A DNA stretch of 64,000 nucleotides. Origin: Rhodanobacter glycinis (lineage in GTDB: Bacteria > Pseudomonadota > Gammaproteobacteria > Xanthomonadales > Rhodanobacteraceae). Shown piece by piece: positions 17,587-24,828 of this stretch. The DNA is taken from contig NZ_RCZB01000001.1 of NCBI RefSeq assembly GCF_006438785.1, forward strand, positions 1,313,912-1,377,911, given 5' to 3'. Under the pieces are notes generated by a model, which saw only the letters and a list, made by a program, of their open reading frames with translations, was not told where the DNA came from and searched no databases. The first letter of the stretch is position 1. The number at the start of each line of letters is the position of its first letter. Both the position numbers and the translations under genes were made by a program.

Positions 17587-18390
17587 TCACATTACAGTCC
17601 GCAAGCTGCGATCTATGATGTCCCAGGACTTAATAAAATCAGCAAGATGACTAGCATTGATTACGAATATAGATTTTTCTCGGGCGGTTGCTAGATCCGA
17701 GAAACTCCAATCAAGATCCTGTGGGGGGATGGCATAGTCTGCGGACAATTGCTTACGGAAGCGAATCCAAGGTACCTCGCGATGCTGCAGATCGAGCGCT
17801 TCGCCTGTCTCTAGTGAGATCTTTGATGAATCAACGGAAGTTACCGAAAGCCTAGCTGTGGTTACGATTGCTGCCAAATAGGTACGGAAGCCGTATTTCC
17901 TCGCCAGCATGTGAGGGTGCTCTTCGATGGCGATGGCTTCGGTAGCGCTTGTGATATCGGCAGCGACTCGTTCCAGCAAAGGGCGGCTTTTTGTGTCTTG
18001 CCCTGCGACAACACAATACATAGAGCTGGGGGATGCGGGCTTTGCTAGAAGGTCGAAGTATCCGTGGTACGCCTTACCATGATCTGGGGTGTTATTTACC
18101 CAAGCTCTAGTCTGCAGTGTCTCGTTTGTCTTCCCAGTCTCTTCAAGAAAAAGCCAGTCCGAGTCGAGGACCCGTTTGCACTCAACTACGAGCACCGAGG
18201 ATTTGTACGCGTTCTCCAAGACTAGATCGGCGAAACCTGACTCGCCATTTGGTGCCTTCCATCCGTGCTCGCGATACAGCACTGACCATCGGATTTCCTG
18301 TGCCCGCTCTCCAATCATGCGATCGATGGCGAGTTGCAGTGGGAATCCGGATTGATTGACGATATTGGAAAGAGCGGTTGCTTCGCGCAT
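17587..18390 (-). CDS. PD-(D/E)XK nuclease-like cassette protein
   Basis: 267-residue protein with a restriction-endonuclease-like core near its N-terminus: Asp55 in FADLVL, then Glu70-Cys-Lys72 in SSVLVVECKR, which fits the D-(x)n-ExK catalytic pattern. A Glu at about residue 32 could be the helix residue that completes the site. The remainder (residues 90-267) is not recognised. There is no partner methylase, so this is not a classical restriction enzyme. The ATG begins 10 nt after an attC end (18401). Members of this fold are common in phage defence, but the role here is inference. Confidence 0.7.
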   Translation of the reverse strand: MREATALSNIVNQSGFPLQLAIDRMIGERAQEIRWSVLYREHGWKAPNGESGFADLVLENAYKSSVLVVECKRVLDSDWLFLEETGKTNETLQTRAWVNNTPDHGKAYHGYFDLLAKPASPSSMYCVVAGQDTKSRPLLERVAADITSATEAIAIEEHPHMLARKYGFRTYLAAIVTTARLSVTSVDSSKISLETGEALDLQHREVPWIRFRKQLSADYAIPPQDLDWSFSDLATAREKSIFVINASHLADFIKSWDIIDRSLRTVM

Positions 18391-18400
18391 GGGCAGTGGG

Positions 18401-18463
18401 AGTTAACGCCTGAGTTAAGCGGCGCGCGGCTTTTCGCGCGTCCGCTTGGACGATGAGTTAGAC
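18401..18463 (-). repeat. attC recombination site
   Basis: On the minus strand, R'' GTCTAAC (18457-18463) and R' GTTAACT (18401-18407) flank a strong hairpin. AAGCGG pairs with CCGCTT and GCGCG with CGCGC, with extrahelical bases between, which is the standard attC architecture. It is 63 nt long. The coding frame of the small membrane protein runs through most of it and stops at the TAA inside the TTAACTCAGG segment. Confidence 0.9.
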
Positions 18464-18723
18464 GCCTTGCGGGAGAGCCTGGTAAGCGCGTACGAAATGG
18501 CTGATGGCAGGAGGCCGAACGCGACAACGATGCCAACTGTAACCCAGAAGAAAGTACCGATGGCGTGGAGCGTATTGGCCCAAGCATCGTGCGGCGCACC
18601 TGCGATACGTGGACCGTACTCGGAGTAGAACGCGAAGCTACCAAGCGCGCAGAGCACACCAAAGAACGCGCCAACTACCGTGGTGCCGACCAGTGTTTGA
18701 CGTAGTTGCGTTGGGATGCGCAT
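18415..18723 (-). CDS. Small two-helix membrane protein of a cassette
   Basis: 102-residue predicted inner-membrane protein with two hydrophobic helices (about 12-32 and 55-80) and no recognised family. The last 14 or so residues (SNSSSKRTREKPRAA region) are encoded by the attC hairpin, giving a positively charged tail. The ATG lies 13 nt after the GTTAGGC of the mirrored repeat at 18737, with AGGACAGG as a ribosome site, consistent with a cassette start. Function is unknown; the position next to a nuclease-like gene may be accidental. Confidence 0.65.
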   Translation of the reverse strand: MRIPTQLRQTLVGTTVVGAFFGVLCALGSFAFYSEYGPRIAGAPHDAWANTLHAIGTFFWVTVGIVVAFGLLPSAISYALTRLSRKASNSSSKRTREKPRAA

Positions 18724-18736
18724 TCCTGTCCTTGGC

Positions 18737-18780
18737 GCCTAACTATTGAATATACGGACCCGTTGGTCCGGTTATACATC
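18737..18780 (-). repeat. Mirrored cassette-start repeat, copy A
   Basis: On the minus strand: GATGTATAAC, a hairpin CGGACC-AACG-GGTCCG, 11 nt, then GTTAGGC. The GTTAGGC matches the R' consensus of attC and sits at the start of the small-membrane-protein cassette. At 44 nt it is shorter than typical attC sites, and its left arm is asymmetric, so it may be a related but distinct element. Confidence 0.7.
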
Positions 18781-19125
18781 CTGTGCTTGACTCCGCGAAC
18801 GGTAGCACAACCCCATGATGTAGAAGGAACGTCGCGGAGCAGCGTCCGGCTAACCATAAGCGGTATAGCCGGACAAAGCTGAGGCTGGAAGGAGGCTTCC
18901 TCGCGGCGCCGCAAGCACCAAATAAGCAACCTTCCAACGACTGCTATTCGGCAACTTTGTGGAAGCCGCAACCGACAGCTCCTGGCCGGATGGTGCCCCT
19001 TGCCCGGTGACCATCGAATGACCGGTAGGTAGGGTCCCCCGATGGTCGCCATGCGACCCGAAGCAGCCGGTCACGAAGACACGATGAGGCTCATTGTGGG
19101 ACGATCCTCATCGGGGTCTGCGATG

Positions 19126-19150
19126 GATGTATAACCCGACGCAGGGTCGG
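19126..19150 (+). repeat. Partial copy C of the mirrored repeat
   Basis: GATGTATAAC is followed by a CCGAC/GTCGG hairpin with a 5-nt loop, but the GTTAGGC end is missing. It lies 76 nt upstream of copy B in the same orientation. Confidence 0.6.
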
Positions 19151-19201
19151 CAACGTCAAGTGGTGCAATGGGTTGGCACCTGCGGGTATCGCTTGATGCG
19201 A

Positions 19202-19243
19202 GATGTATAACCCGACCCAGGTCGGTCTATTAGGTAGTTAGGC
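19202..19243 (+). repeat. Mirrored cassette-start repeat, copy B
   Basis: GATGTATAAC, a hairpin CCGACC-CA-GGTCGG, 11 nt, then GTTAGGC. Compared with copy A the stem sequence differs but pairing is kept, and the 11-nt spacing is identical. It leads directly into the plus-strand cassette, whose ribosome site GGAGG follows. Confidence 0.7.
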
Positions 19244-19257
19244 ATCTGGAGGAAGTT

Positions 19258-19617
19258 ATGAGACGCGTGTTGCTTCTATTGGCTTTGCTCGCGATAACAG
19301 GTCCTGCCCCAGCTCAGACCTACGAGATCAAGACTGGCTTCGTCACCGGCCAAGCCTATCTACAGATGACCCAACCTCAGCGCTCTGCCTATGCCATGGG
19401 CGTTGTAGATGGCATGTTCCTGTCGCCGTTCTTTGGAGCACCAAAGGTGAAGGTCACTTGGCTGGAGACGTGCGTCACGGGCATGCCAGATTCGCAACTG
19501 GTCGCAGTACTCGACCAGTATGTGCGCGCCAATCCCGTAAGGTGGCATGAGTCAATGCACACGCTGGCATTTTCTGCACTCAAGCAGGCATGTCCGGCTG
19601 TGCAGCCAGACACCTAA
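19258..19617 (+). CDS. Secreted Rap1a/Tai-like cassette protein
   Basis: 119 residues with a clear Sec signal (1-19, ending APAQ). The mature part has the spacing of Rap1a/Tai immunity-like domains: AYAMGVVDGM around residue 45, a Cys in the middle (WLETCV), a run resembling LVAVLDQYVRANP, and a closing ALKQACP. Known members protect against type VI effectors, but many relatives have no tested role. The stop TAA lies within the R'' core of the following attC, a typical cassette arrangement. The ATG is preceded by GGAGGAAGTT. Confidence 0.6.
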   Translation: MRRVLLLLALLAITGPAPAQTYEIKTGFVTGQAYLQMTQPQRSAYAMGVVDGMFLSPFFGAPKVKVTWLETCVTGMPDSQLVAVLDQYVRANPVRWHESMHTLAFSALKQACPAVQPDT

Positions 19618-19671
19618 CAATTCATTCAAGCCGAACCCGCTTCGCGGGTCGGCTTAATTCAGGCGTTAGCC
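19612..19671 (+). repeat. attC recombination site
   Basis: R'' ACCTAAC (19612-19618) and R' GTTAGCC (19665-19671) flank a 60-nt imperfect palindrome. The stem AAGCCGA/TCGGCTT is continued by CCGC/GCGG around TTC. The inner sequence CAATTCATTCAAGCCG and GGCTTAATTCAGGCG is typical of the Xanthomonas/Pseudomonas integron family as I recall it. It separates the Rap1a-like cassette from the fos cassette. Confidence 0.92.
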
Positions 19672-19674
19672 CCA

Positions 19675-20010
19675 ATGGAAGGCATCAGCCACATCACCTT
19701 CATCGTCAAAGACCTTGAGCGTATGGCCACCTTTCTGTGCCAAGGGCTTGGTGCACGAGAGATCTATGACAGTGCTGGCCAAAATCACTCGCTGTCCCGA
19801 GAGAAGTTTTTTCTCCTTGGCGGTGTGTGGATCGCGGCCATGGAGGGCGAGCCGCTGGCCCAACGCTCCTATCAACACATTGCCTTTTCAGTGGGTGAGG
19901 CCGATCGGGTTCTACCCCGTTTTCGCGGACTGTTGAGTCAAGGCCTTGAGGGCCCGACCCCGAACCTCGATTCCGCGTTGTACGCGGGGCTTGGGGGACG
20001 TTCGATGTAA
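19675..20010 (+). pseudogene. 3'-truncated FosX-type fosfomycin-resistance gene
   Basis: The first ~77 residues closely resemble FosX-type fosfomycin hydrolases/transferases: GISHITFIVKDLER, EIYDS, LSREKFFLLGG, MEGEPLAQRSYQHIAFSV. Metal ligands His6 and His68 and the acidic residue of SREKFF (Glu43) are kept. Family members run to about 133-140 residues and need a C-terminal Glu in a DFDNHLFELH-type block. That block is missing: from about 19911 the frame enters unrelated sequence and ends at residue 111. The ATG begins 3 nt after an attC end, so this was a gene cassette. The product is predicted to be inactive. Confidence 0.8.
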
Positions 20011-20099
20011 TCAAAGACACCCGACCGTGCCTCGGCCAGAGTCGGGTAGTGGTGGCGAATGTGGTCGCGCGTGATCCTGCCGAAGGTGCCCTCGACCTC
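19911..20099 (-). pseudogene. IS3-family transposase remnant (C-terminal end)
   Basis: On the minus strand a frame without start reads VEGTFGRITRDHIRHHYPT, then LAEARSGVFDYIE, and stops at 19938. This resembles the C-terminus of IS3-family OrfB transposases (TREEARxDVFDYIExFYNP). The residues after YIE diverge, suggesting decay. The sequence beyond the stop (CAACAGTCCGCGAAAACGGGG on the minus strand, spanning 19911-19935) looks like an IS3-family terminal region. The rest of the element is absent; ykgJ begins at once. It most likely truncated the fos gene. Confidence 0.5.
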
Positions 20100-20451
20100 A
20101 CAGCAATACCTGCCGCGTGTTGGCCAGGAAATGGTGGATTTCCCGCTCGGTTCCCGGGTCGATCATGTAGACCGGCCGCTTGCCGTTGGGGCATGCGAGG
20201 CGCGGGGTGGTTCCGAACAGTCGGCAGATGAGCGGGCGTTGGCCGTAGACCTCGCAACCGTGCTGGCCGAGGTAGACGCAGTCCAGGCGGTCCAGCGCAG
20301 CGGTGTGTTCGCTTTCGGTTTTGACCGGCAGCCTTGCCACCTCCTCCGCGGATGCGGTCACCGGGCCGCAGCAGTCGTGGCAGCCGACGACGCAGGTGAA
20401 GGAAGGAATGCGCTGACGCAGCTTTTCGATTTTTCGATCGTTGGGGGTCAC
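20098..20451 (-). CDS. YkgJ family cysteine-cluster protein
   Basis: 117-residue cytosolic protein with the cysteine pattern of the YkgJ zinc/iron-binding family: CVVGCHDCCGP near the N-terminus, CVYLGQHGCEVYGQRPLICRLFG in the centre and a final Cys in LACPNG. The family is predicted to bind a metal or Fe-S cluster; its role is unknown. The start is a GTG (VTPNDRKIEKLRQR). It marks the return to core DNA on the right side of the island, with its stop touching the transposase remnant. Confidence 0.88.
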   Translation of the reverse strand: MTPNDRKIEKLRQRIPSFTCVVGCHDCCGPVTASAEEVARLPVKTESEHTAALDRLDCVYLGQHGCEVYGQRPLICRLFGTTPRLACPNGKRPVYMIDPGTEREIHHFLANTRQVLL

Positions 20452-20697
20452 GGCGCGTCACCTTATCCTTCTGCGGACTGTTTCCAGACCCGATTCTCCC
20501 GGTTTTCGAGACGACGCGCTGCGGTCGCGGCCAACTCCAGCCGCGCATGGGCTCGCCTTGCCGTTCATGCACAAGCCCGCCACGCACATGCCAGCCCCAT
20601 GGCCGCGAATATCCACGCATGCCTCCAGTTGGGTGCCATGCCCGGGCCTGTCCTGCTAAGTTGCCTGTCTTGCCATTCGTTGCCCAGGGGAAACACC

Positions 20698-21648
20698 ATG
20701 CTCCGCCGCCCTCTCGTTGCCTTGCTCGCGCTGACCAGCACTCTGCTGGCGTTTCCGGCCCTGACCGCCGAACAGACCAAGGTCACGCCCACGGCGAAGG
20801 AGATCCTCGCCAAGTCCACACCGGCCGAGTGGCGCAAGCCCGATCCGCAAAACCTGATCTACATGCAGCTGCCGCAGGGCCGCGTGGTGATCGAGCTGGC
20901 ACCGGATTTCACTCCGCTGCATGCGGCGAACATCCGCACCCTGGTGCGCGAGCACTACTTCGACGGGCTGGCGATCATCCGGGTGCAGGACAATTTCGTC
21001 ACCCAGTGGGGCGATCCCAACGATGACGACAATGGCGACAAGAGCAAGATCCGTTCGCTGGGCAAGGCCAGCAAGACGCTGCCGCCGGAATATACCCGCC
21101 CGATCGATCCGAAACTGGCGTGGACCGCGTTGCCGGATGGCGATGTGTACGCGCCCGAGGTCGGCTTCTCCGAGGGCTTCCCGGCCGCGCGCGATCCGGC
21201 CAGTGGACAGGAATGGCTGACCCATTGCTACGGCGCCGTCGGCGTGGCGCGCGACGTCGATCCACAGACTGGCAGCGGCAGTTCGCTGTACGCGGTGATC
21301 GGCCAGGCGCCGCGCCGGCTGGATCGCAACCTCGCGATCGCCGGCCGCGTGCTCGAAGGCATGCCGCTGCTGTCCGGCCTGCCGCGCGGTGCCGAGCCGA
21401 TGGGCTTCTACACCAAGCCGGCGCAGCGCATCACCATCGGGTCGGTCCGGCTTGCCGCCGATATCCCGGCCAAAGATCGCCCGGCGATTGAAGTGCTGCG
21501 CACCGACAGCCCCACCTTCGCGACGCTGATCGACGCCAAACGCAATGGCCGCAACGCGTTCTATGCCTTGCCGGCCGGCAAGGTCGACCTGTGCAGCATC
21601 GACGTTCCGGTACGTGAGCCGACGCCAGCGATCAAGACGACCCACTGA
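20698..21648 (+). CDS. Periplasmic cyclophilin-type peptidyl-prolyl isomerase
   Basis: 316-residue exported protein with a Sec signal (1-22, ending ALTAEQ). The cyclophilin core is recognisable: VVIELAPDFTPLHAANIRTLV, then FDGLAIIRVQDNFVTQWGDP, and later ATGVA-like YGAVGVARD with SSLYAVIGQ and LDRNLAIAGRVLEGM. An insertion of roughly 60 residues rich in Asp and Pro separates the halves. It probably helps fold envelope proteins. The start is fixed by the signal peptide; a much longer frame upstream is not coding. Confidence 0.87.
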   Translation: MLRRPLVALLALTSTLLAFPALTAEQTKVTPTAKEILAKSTPAEWRKPDPQNLIYMQLPQGRVVIELAPDFTPLHAANIRTLVREHYFDGLAIIRVQDNFVTQWGDPNDDDNGDKSKIRSLGKASKTLPPEYTRPIDPKLAWTALPDGDVYAPEVGFSEGFPAARDPASGQEWLTHCYGAVGVARDVDPQTGSGSSLYAVIGQAPRRLDRNLAIAGRVLEGMPLLSGLPRGAEPMGFYTKPAQRITIGSVRLAADIPAKDRPAIEVLRTDSPTFATLIDAKRNGRNAFYALPAGKVDLCSIDVPVREPTPAIKTTH

Positions 21649-21733
21649 TGCCCGCAAGCGCGACCCGGCAAACATTCTGTTCAGCCGCGTCGGTTACCTT
21701 GCAAACCATGTGGTCCACTGCGGAAATCGTGGC

Positions 21734-22327
21734 ATGGCGTTGAACGACACCCTGAGCTTTCTGCGTGCATGGCTGCGCGATCCGCGCGGGATCGGCGCGG
21801 TCACGCCATCCGGTGCAGCGTTGGCCCGGCTGATGACTGCCCACGTCAGCCAGCTGGATGGCCCGGTGATCGAGCTGGGTCCCGGCACCGGCGCGCTGAC
21901 CCGGGCGTTGCTGGCTCGTGGTGTGCCGCCGCATCGGCTGGCGCTGATCGAGGCCGACCCGCATTTCGCCGATGCGCTGGCCCGGCGTTATCCGAAGGCC
22001 ACGATCCTGCGCATGGACGCCGCGCAGCTGGGGAATACCGAGTCACTGTTCGGCGAGGAGCGCGCCTGCGCCGTGGTCAGCGGACTGCCACTGCTGTCGA
22101 TGCCGGCGCTGCAGGTTGCTGCCATCGTGCAAGGCGTGTTCGAACGCCAGCTGCGCAGCGACGGCATGTTCTACCAGTTCACCTACGGCCCGCGTTGCCC
22201 GCTGCCAGCCGCACTGCTGAAACGACTGAACCTGCAGGCGCAACGTGTCGGCAGCGCGCTGTTGAACCTGCCGCCCGCCGCCGTCTACCGGATCACCCGC
22301 TGCGTCGACATCCAGGTCGCCGTCTGA
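21734..22327 (+). CDS. PmtA-like SAM-dependent methyltransferase
   Basis: 197 residues. It begins FLRAWLRDPRGIGAVTPSG, the amphipathic start typical of phospholipid N-methyltransferases of the PmtA type. SAM motif I follows (VIELGPGTGALTRAL), then LIEADPHFADAL. Such enzymes methylate phosphatidylethanolamine towards phosphatidylcholine, but related proteins act on other lipids, so the substrate is a guess. The start was chosen at the ATG where family homology begins; the frame is open for 189 nt upstream without coding character. Confidence 0.78.
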   Translation: MALNDTLSFLRAWLRDPRGIGAVTPSGAALARLMTAHVSQLDGPVIELGPGTGALTRALLARGVPPHRLALIEADPHFADALARRYPKATILRMDAAQLGNTESLFGEERACAVVSGLPLLSMPALQVAAIVQGVFERQLRSDGMFYQFTYGPRCPLPAALLKRLNLQAQRVGSALLNLPPAAVYRITRCVDIQVAV

Positions 22328-22592
22328 CGCCCACGGCTTCTGATCAAGCCACCGGCGGACTTCACCATCGGGCAACACGGACAATTTCTTCTTCGCTGCC
22401 GCTCGATCAGCGCCGGAGAAGCACGCCCTGGCCAAACCCTTTGCGAGCACGCTGGCGTGAACACTGCATGAAAGCAGCCCGGCATCACCACATAACCTTT
22501 TCATCCCACCGGTTATGAGTATGGGCAGTGCCCGCAACGCCTGAAATGCGCGGAGGGTTGATTTGTCTGAAGTCGATGCGCGGAGTGACCGG

Positions 22593-24758
22593 ATGAAACG
22601 CAGCAGGAAAGTGCTGAGCTGGATGGCAGGGGTGCTGCTGGCACTGATCGCGGTGCTGGTGATCGTGATCGCCACCTTCGACTGGAACCGCATGCGGCCG
22701 TTCATCAGCGACAAGGTGAGCCAGGCGATCGGACGGCCGTTCGCGATCAATGGCGATCTCACGGTGGCCTGGCAGCGCGACCGCAGTGGCGGCTGGTTTG
22801 CCTCCCTGCTGCCGTGGCCGCAGTTCACCGCGAACAAGGTCAGCATCGGCAATCCGGCCTGGGCGGCGCAACCGCAATTTGCCCAGCTGGATGCGTTGCG
22901 CTTCTGGCTATCGCCACTGGCGCTGCTGGTTCACCGCATCGACGTGCCGTCACTGCAGCTGGTGCATCCCACCGTCGACCTGGAGCGCGACAAGTCATCG
23001 CGCGCCACCTGGACGTTTGTGCTGCCGCAGGGCCAGACGCCATCGGCGTGGACGTTGAATCTGGGCACGATCGGTTTCGATCGAGGGTTCATCACACTCG
23101 ACGACGCGGTCAGCCGCGTGAAACTCAAGGTGACGGTGGAGCCGCTGCAGGAGGCGATCCCGTACGACCAGATCGTGGTGCAGCAGTCCGCCGATGCGCG
23201 CGAGCAGGCGGGCAAGACCGCCGGCGCTGCGGCAAAGAAAACCATGGCGGGCCGCGATGCCGGGAAAGACCGCGAGGACCAGGTCGGCCACGCCAGCGCG
23301 GCGACGGCCTATCAGTTCGGCTGGCACGCCGAAGGCAGCTACCAGGGCAGCCCGTTCAAGGGCCACGGCAAGACCGGTGCCATGCTGGCGCTGCAGAAAA
23401 CGACTGAACCCTTCCCCGTGCAGGCCGACGTGCATATCGGCGACAGCCACGTCGCGCTGGTCGGCACGCTGACCGACCCGATGCAGCTGGGCGCGCTCGA
23501 CGTGCGGCTGTGGTTTTCCGGCTCCAGCATGGCCAAATTGTACCCGATCACCGGCATCACCCTGCCCGACACGCCGCCGTACGCCACCGAGGGTCATCTG
23601 AAGGCCGAGCTGCATCGCCATGGCAGCCGCTTCAACTACCAGGATTTCCGCGGCCGCGTGGGTGGCAGCGACCTGGCCGGCAATCTGTTGTTCGTCACCG
23701 GCGGCGCGCGCCCGAAGCTGAGCGGCGACCTGCATTCGAACCTGTTGCAATTCGCCGATCTGGCGCCATTGATCGGCGCCGATTCAAATACCGAAAAACA
23801 GCAACGCGGCGACGGCACGCTACAACCTGCCGACAAGCTGCTGCCGGTCGAACCGTTCCGCACGGAGCGCTGGCAGGCGATGGATGCCGACGTGAACTTC
23901 ACCGGCGCCCGTATCGTGCACGGCGAGGCGCTGCCGATCGATTCGCTCAGTACGCACCTGGTCATGAACAATGGCGCGCTGTACCTGGATCCGCTGCGCT
24001 TCGGCCTCGCCGGCGGCTCGGTCAGCAGCAACCTCACCCTTGACGGCAGCCAGACACCGATGCGCGGCCTGCTGAAACTCAATGCGCGGCATCTCAAGCT
24101 CAAGCAGTTGTTTCCCACCTTTGCGCCGATGCGTACGAGTTTCGGCGAGATCAATGGCGATGTGGCGCTCGATGCACGCGGCAATTCGGTCGCCGCGTTG
24201 CTGGGCAGCGCGAACGGCGAGCTGAAGTTGCTGATGAATGACGGTGCGATCAGCAAGAATCTGCTGGAAACGGCCGGACTCAACGTGGGCAACATCGTCA
24301 TCGGCAAGCTGTTCGGCGACAAGACGGTGAAGATCAACTGCGCCGCCAGCGACATGGCCGCCAGCAAAGGGTTGTTCGACATGCGCCTGTTCGTGTTCGA
24401 CACCGACGACGCAGTGATCAACGTGGACGGCACGATCGATTTTGCCAGCGAAAAACTCGACCTCGACGTGCAACCGCATACCAAGGGCTTCCGCGTTTTC
24501 TCGCTGCGTTCGCCGCTGTACGTCAAAGGCACGCTGAAGAATCCGAACGTGGGCGTGCAGAAGGGCCCGCTGTTGATCCGTGGTGCCGGCGCCATCGCAC
24601 TCGGCGCGGTGGCCGCGCCGGTCGCCCTGCTCGCGCTGATCGCGCCCAGCCATGACAACGACACCGACAATACCTGCCGCACCGTGCTGCAGCAGTTGCG
24701 CAGCTCCGGCAAGATGATGCCTTCGGCCAAACGCAACGCTGCACCACGAAAGAAGTAA
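22593..24758 (+). CDS. AsmA family protein
   Basis: 721-residue envelope protein. A single N-terminal transmembrane helix (about residues 9-30, VLSWMAGVLLALIAVLVIVI) anchors a long periplasmic region. DWNRMRPFISDKVSQAIGRPFAI is the classic AsmA start, and the C-terminal third has the AsmA repeat (LLKLNARHLKLKQLFP, GNSVAALLGSANGEL, DGAISKNLLETAGLN). AsmA-like proteins are bridge-shaped carriers involved in lipid transport to the outer membrane. The ATG at 22593, with GGAG 8 nt before it, is preferred to a TTG at 22563. Confidence 0.9.
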   Translation: MKRSRKVLSWMAGVLLALIAVLVIVIATFDWNRMRPFISDKVSQAIGRPFAINGDLTVAWQRDRSGGWFASLLPWPQFTANKVSIGNPAWAAQPQFAQLDALRFWLSPLALLVHRIDVPSLQLVHPTVDLERDKSSRATWTFVLPQGQTPSAWTLNLGTIGFDRGFITLDDAVSRVKLKVTVEPLQEAIPYDQIVVQQSADAREQAGKTAGAAAKKTMAGRDAGKDREDQVGHASAATAYQFGWHAEGSYQGSPFKGHGKTGAMLALQKTTEPFPVQADVHIGDSHVALVGTLTDPMQLGALDVRLWFSGSSMAKLYPITGITLPDTPPYATEGHLKAELHRHGSRFNYQDFRGRVGGSDLAGNLLFVTGGARPKLSGDLHSNLLQFADLAPLIGADSNTEKQQRGDGTLQPADKLLPVEPFRTERWQAMDADVNFTGARIVHGEALPIDSLSTHLVMNNGALYLDPLRFGLAGGSVSSNLTLDGSQTPMRGLLKLNARHLKLKQLFPTFAPMRTSFGEINGDVALDARGNSVAALLGSANGELKLLMNDGAISKNLLETAGLNVGNIVIGKLFGDKTVKINCAASDMAASKGLFDMRLFVFDTDDAVINVDGTIDFASEKLDLDVQPHTKGFRVFSLRSPLYVKGTLKNPNVGVQKGPLLIRGAGAIALGAVAAPVALLALIAPSHDNDTDNTCRTVLQQLRSSGKMMPSAKRNAAPRKK

Positions 24759-24828
24759 CCGATCCGTCGTGCGTTGAACAACCGATGCCGGCGCTAGAAT
24801 GCCGGTATCCCCTTCGCGCGAACTCCCC

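Larger units (their letters stand above)
18724..19257. other. Gene-free centre of the divergent cassette array
   Basis: Both halves of the array point outward from this 534-base segment. It carries the mirrored repeats at 18737 and 19202, a partial third copy at 19126, and a 9-bp inverted repeat GTCCGGCTA/TAGCCGGAC (18844-18852 with 18866-18874). No reading frame here looks coding. It could hold divergent promoters, the scar of an inversion, or a lost integrase and attI; none can be shown. Confidence 0.6.
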
